From positions 1 through 14,201 of the forward strand of contig CALECF010000252.1 in assembly GCA_937948705.1 (NCBI GenBank): a stretch of 14,201 bases of DNA, given 5' to 3'. A model generated the notes under the pieces. That model was given only the letters and a program-made list of their open reading frames with translations. It was not told the origin of the DNA and did not search any database. This document shows positions 14,056 to 14,201 of the stretch, piece by piece (position 1 is the first letter of the stretch; each line of letters begins with the position of its first letter). This DNA is from an uncultured Anaerosolibacter sp. GTDB lineage: Bacteria; Bacillota_A; Clostridia; Peptostreptococcales; Thermotaleaceae. The position numbers were made by a program, and so were the translations under genes.

Positions 14056-14201
14056 TTAACGTACTTGCTTATACCTTTTATGAATACTTGTGTATCCTAT
14101 GGATTCAAGATAGGTATTTGTAAGGGTTGTACTTAGTATAGGGCTACCTGCGATTCTCCAGTAGCCTTTTCTTGTATTCGCTTGTTCCCATGCCTTCTGG
14201 T
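14056..14201 (-). CDS. ltrA: Group II intron reverse transcriptase/maturase, C-terminal fragment (cut by window edge)
   Basis: Forty-seven codons and a TAA stop at 14056-14058 are visible on the - strand. The frame contains ANTRKGYWRIAGSPIL and TLTNTYLESIGYTS and ends HKRYKQVR. This is the familiar end of intron-encoded proteins just after the maturase domain. The protein stops here with no C-terminal HNH endonuclease domain, so it belongs to an endonuclease-lacking type. The stop lies 8 bases before domain V, as expected for an ORF in domain IV. The reverse transcriptase domain lies beyond the right edge, so whether the gene is intact cannot be judged. Confidence 0.88.
   Translation of the reverse strand, partial: QKAWEQANTRKGYWRIAGSPILSTTLTNTYLESIGYTSIHKRYKQVR

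Larger units (their letters stand above)
13970..14201 (-). mobile_element. Group II intron, 3' part (continues beyond the window)
   Basis: Reading the - strand from the right edge, the order is maturase C-terminus, its stop codon, domain V, domain VI and a 3' end in ...CCGAT, which fits the group II rule of ending in AY. The predicted 3' boundary is at 13970 and the flanking exon reads TTACAAATT, the complement of the end of the TauE/SafE gene. The 5' end, most of the ribozyme and the rest of the reverse transcriptase lie outside the window. The intron lies antisense to the permease, so it cannot be spliced from that gene's own mRNA. Confidence 0.9.

Overview
The window looks like chromosome of a low-GC, anaerobic, spore-forming, motile member of the Clostridia. 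An Alkaliphilus-like organism is my best guess, from the style of the proteins only. The grounds are a complete spore-germinant-receptor operon, a stand-alone motA-motB pair, strong AGGAGG-type ribosome binding sites and A/T-rich intergenic DNA. I see no tRNA, rRNA, CRISPR array, prophage or toxin-antitoxin gene.

Layout, left to right. (1) 1-190: leader region with a nested-hairpin repeat. (2) 191-844 (+): HlyIII/PAQR membrane protein, closed by a bidirectional terminator shared with the convergent ger operon. (3) 4938-891 (-): germinant-receptor operon in the order A, C, small two-helix membrane protein (a candidate 'D' subunit), B. (4) 5002-5252: gap holding a terminator and a second hairpin repeat of the same design as the first. 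(5) 8920-5253 (-): two ABC exporter half-transporters forming a heterodimer with one consensus and one degenerate ATP site. (6) 9572-9027 (-): gamma-carbonic-anhydrase-like hexapeptide protein, with its own terminator and a leader that may encode a 22-residue peptide. (7) 11794-9805 (-): motA-motB-NUDIX operon with a promoter and a terminator. (8) 12095-13114 (+): NamA/YqjM-type old yellow enzyme, behind a promoter region carrying a CCCCTAGGGG palindrome. (9) 13220-13969 (+): TauE/SafE-family permease. (10) 13970-14201 (-): 3' end of a group II intron (maturase C-terminus, domains V and VI), entering from the right and ending one base after the permease stop codon.

How the genes work together. 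GerA, GerB, GerC and probably the small membrane protein build one receptor in the spore inner membrane. The two ABC subunits build one exporter. MotA and MotB build one flagellar stator. The other genes are single housekeeping or stress functions with no obvious mutual pathway. Most of the window is ordinary core genome. The points that merit a second look are the two-hairpin GTAG...CTAC repeats, the intron placed exactly at a stop codon, the small gene in the ger operon, the short ORF ahead of the carbonic-anhydrase-like gene and the palindromic promoter of namA. I did not find evidence for a new multi-gene system.
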